DNA from: Prosopocoilus inquinatus | Taxonomy: Eukaryota > Arthropoda > Insecta > Coleoptera > Lucanidae | Assembly (NCBI GenBank): GCA_036172665.1 | Contig: CM069873.1 | Location: 34,958,001-35,022,000, forward strand | Direction of reading: 5' to 3' | DNA length: 64,000 nt | Part shown: piece after piece, positions 63,133-64,000 of the stretch | How positions within the stretch are numbered: the first letter of the stretch is position 1 | Layout: every line of letters begins with the position of its first letter | The notes under the pieces: model-generated | Told to the model about the DNA's origin: nothing | The model's input: the letters and a program-made list of their open reading frames with translations, nothing else | Database searches by the model: none | Translations under genes and position numbers: made by a program

Positions 63133-63426
63133 TTGAACGAAACAACACGTATTATCGTTGTTCCTGTGATGTATCTAATCGATCCTTACTTATCTATCAT
63201 GTTATTTGAAGTTTGGATGGTCTCCAGTAACTCTGATGTGAGATACAGTTTTCGGACGCAGCAGAAGCTGGAGATAGTTTTAAACGAAACAACACGCATT
63301 AGCGTTGTTCCTGTGATGTATCTAATCGATCCTTACTCATCTATCATTTTATTTTTCGTTTCGATGGACTCCAGTAACTCTGATGTGAGATACAAAGCTT
63401 TCGGACGCAGCAGAAGCTGGAAATAG
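63133..63426 (+). other. Second copy of the fortuitous 97-codon ORF (probably not a gene)
   Basis: This is the identical counterpart of the ORF at 57624-57917, exactly 5509 bp downstream and inside the same duplicated segment. It has the same TTG opening, the same 2-bp deletion joining the frames of two monomers, and the same TAG end. Its presence reflects duplication of the segment and is not independent evidence for coding. Confidence 0.85.
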
Positions 63427-63905
63427 TTTTAAACGAAACAACACGTATTAGCGTTGTTCCTGTGATGTATCTAATCGATCCTTACTCATCTATCATGTTA
63501 TTTGACGTTTGGATGGACTCCAGTAACTGATGTGAGATACAAAGTTCTCGGACGCAGCAGAAGCTGGAAATAGTTTTGAACGAAACAACACGTATTAGCG
63601 TTGTTCCTGTGATGTATCTAATAGATCCTTACTTAGCTACTATGTTATTTGACTTTTCGATGGACTCCAGTAACTCTAATGTGAGATACGAAATTTTCGG
63701 GCGCAGCAGAAGCTGGAACTAGTGTTAAACGAAACAACACGCATTAGCGTTGTTCCTGTGATGTATCTAATCGATCCTTACTCATCTATCATGTTATTTG
63801 ACGTTTCGATGGACTCCAGTAACTCTAATGTGAGATACGAAATTTTCGGACGCAGCAGAAGCTGGAAATAGTTCTAAACGAAACAACACGCATTAGCGTT
63901 GTTCC

Positions 63906-64000
63906 TGTGATGTATCTAATCGATCCTTACTCATCTATCATGTTATTTGACGTTTCGATGGACTCTAGTAACTCTGATGTGAGATACGAAGTTTTTGGAC
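63906..64000 (+). repeat. Partial last monomer (95 bp) at the window edge
   Basis: The 430th monomer starts at 63906 and is cut by the window end after 'gtttttggac'. The array therefore continues to the right, and no boundary with flanking DNA is seen at either end. Confidence 0.97.

Larger units (their letters stand above)
1..64000. repeat. 149-bp satellite DNA array, about 429.6 monomers, fills the window
   Basis: The phrase 'tgtgatgtat' starts at 1, 150, 299, 448, 597 and so on, and every stretch I checked keeps this spacing. All monomers share one orientation. Summing the indels I found (two of -3, two of +6, eleven of -2, total -16 bp) predicts the last monomer start at 63906, exactly where it is seen, so no foreign insertion is hidden in the array. 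A consensus monomer has 27 C and 32 G in 149 bp (39.6% G+C). Monomers differ mainly at a limited set of diagnostic positions: 16 (atCgat/atAgat/atGgat), 24-28, 34-36, 51-52 (CG/GG/GA), 61 (C/T), 71 (G/A), 79-91, 102-107, 120-124 and 135 (C/T). Such arrays typically form centromeric or pericentromeric heterochromatin in eukaryotes; that role is inferred here. No gene was found anywhere in the window. Confidence 0.98.
61844..64000. repeat. 2157-bp segment, copy 2 of the duplication (runs off the window)
   Basis: This is the second copy, carrying the same chain of rare variants as 56335-58491 at a constant 5509-bp shift. The two internal 2-bp deletions (about 63246 and 63528) are shared with copy 1, showing that the segment duplicated as a block. 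I saw no base difference between the copies, so the duplication is very recent, has been homogenised, or is an assembly effect. Confidence 0.88.

Noticed and set aside
1..64000. CRISPR array
   Set aside because: The repeat units abut directly with no unique spacers between short repeats, the unit is 149 bp, and there are no cas genes.
1..64000. Repetitive protein gene (surface or silk-like protein with 149-bp repeats)
   Set aside because: 149 is not divisible by three, so the frame shifts at every monomer, and each forward frame I followed meets stops such as 'aaatag' or 'gtttga'. No long ORF spans the array.
1..64000. Viral homologous regions or plasmid iterons
   Set aside because: Such elements are short clusters of repeats next to replication or viral genes. 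Here 64 kb holds nothing but the satellite.
1..64000. tRNA, rRNA or 5S-type tandem genes
   Set aside because: No conserved tRNA boxes or rRNA-like segments are visible in the monomer, and the 149-bp unit resembles no rRNA gene I know.

Overview
The whole 64 kb window is one uninterrupted satellite DNA array. I could account for every base as head-to-tail copies, all in the same orientation, of a 149-bp monomer (about 40% G+C). With monomers phased on 'tgtgatgtat' at base 1, monomer k starts at 1+149k plus a small indel correction. That bookkeeping closes at the last monomer (k=429, starting at 63906), giving 429 complete monomers and a 95-bp partial one. There is no gene, RNA gene, transposon, simple repeat or unique spacer. 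A tandem array this long and gene-free points to a eukaryote, most likely centromeric or pericentromeric heterochromatin. I do not recognise the family and cannot name the species. The monomer is not CpG-depleted (8 CpG against about 5.8 expected), which suits a genome with little germline CpG methylation, such as many invertebrates.

Layout. (1) Bases 1-24585 hold 165 monomers, all exactly 149 bp. They form a mosaic higher-order repeat (HOR) whose marker monomer ('attagcggtg') recurs at 1640, 8494, 13709 and 18924, that is 46, 35 and 35 monomers apart, with internal 3-mer and 7-mer segmental duplications. (2) Bases about 23692-29209 are a more diverged stretch where the first indels appear. 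It contains a 745-bp five-monomer tandem duplication (25626-27115) and an 898-bp six-monomer tandem duplication (27414-29209). (3) Bases 29210-32487 return to region 1 type. (4) Bases about 32488-48562 contain a transitional part, then a 21-monomer HOR of about 3.13 kb (clear copies begin at 39635, 42764 and 45891; the third is shortened). (5) Bases 48563-64000 are a further mosaic in which a marker monomer ('tgtccctgtg') recurs at 48563, 51841, 54819 and 58540. It ends in a 2157-bp segment (56335-58491) repeated apparently without change 5509 bp later (61844-64000).

Within each monomer the most notable structures are a 22-bp dyad (arms AACAAC.. and ..GTTGTT, perfect 8+8 bp in one monomer class) and a weak CENP-B-box-like stretch whose TTCG core is switched on or off between monomer classes. 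The only two ORFs of about 100 codons (57624-57917, 63133-63426) are two copies of the same accident: a 2-bp deletion makes one monomer 147 bp and joins the open frames of two neighbours. I do not regard them as genes. No discrete new system such as a defence or mobile element is present; the interest lies in the array's architecture and evolution.
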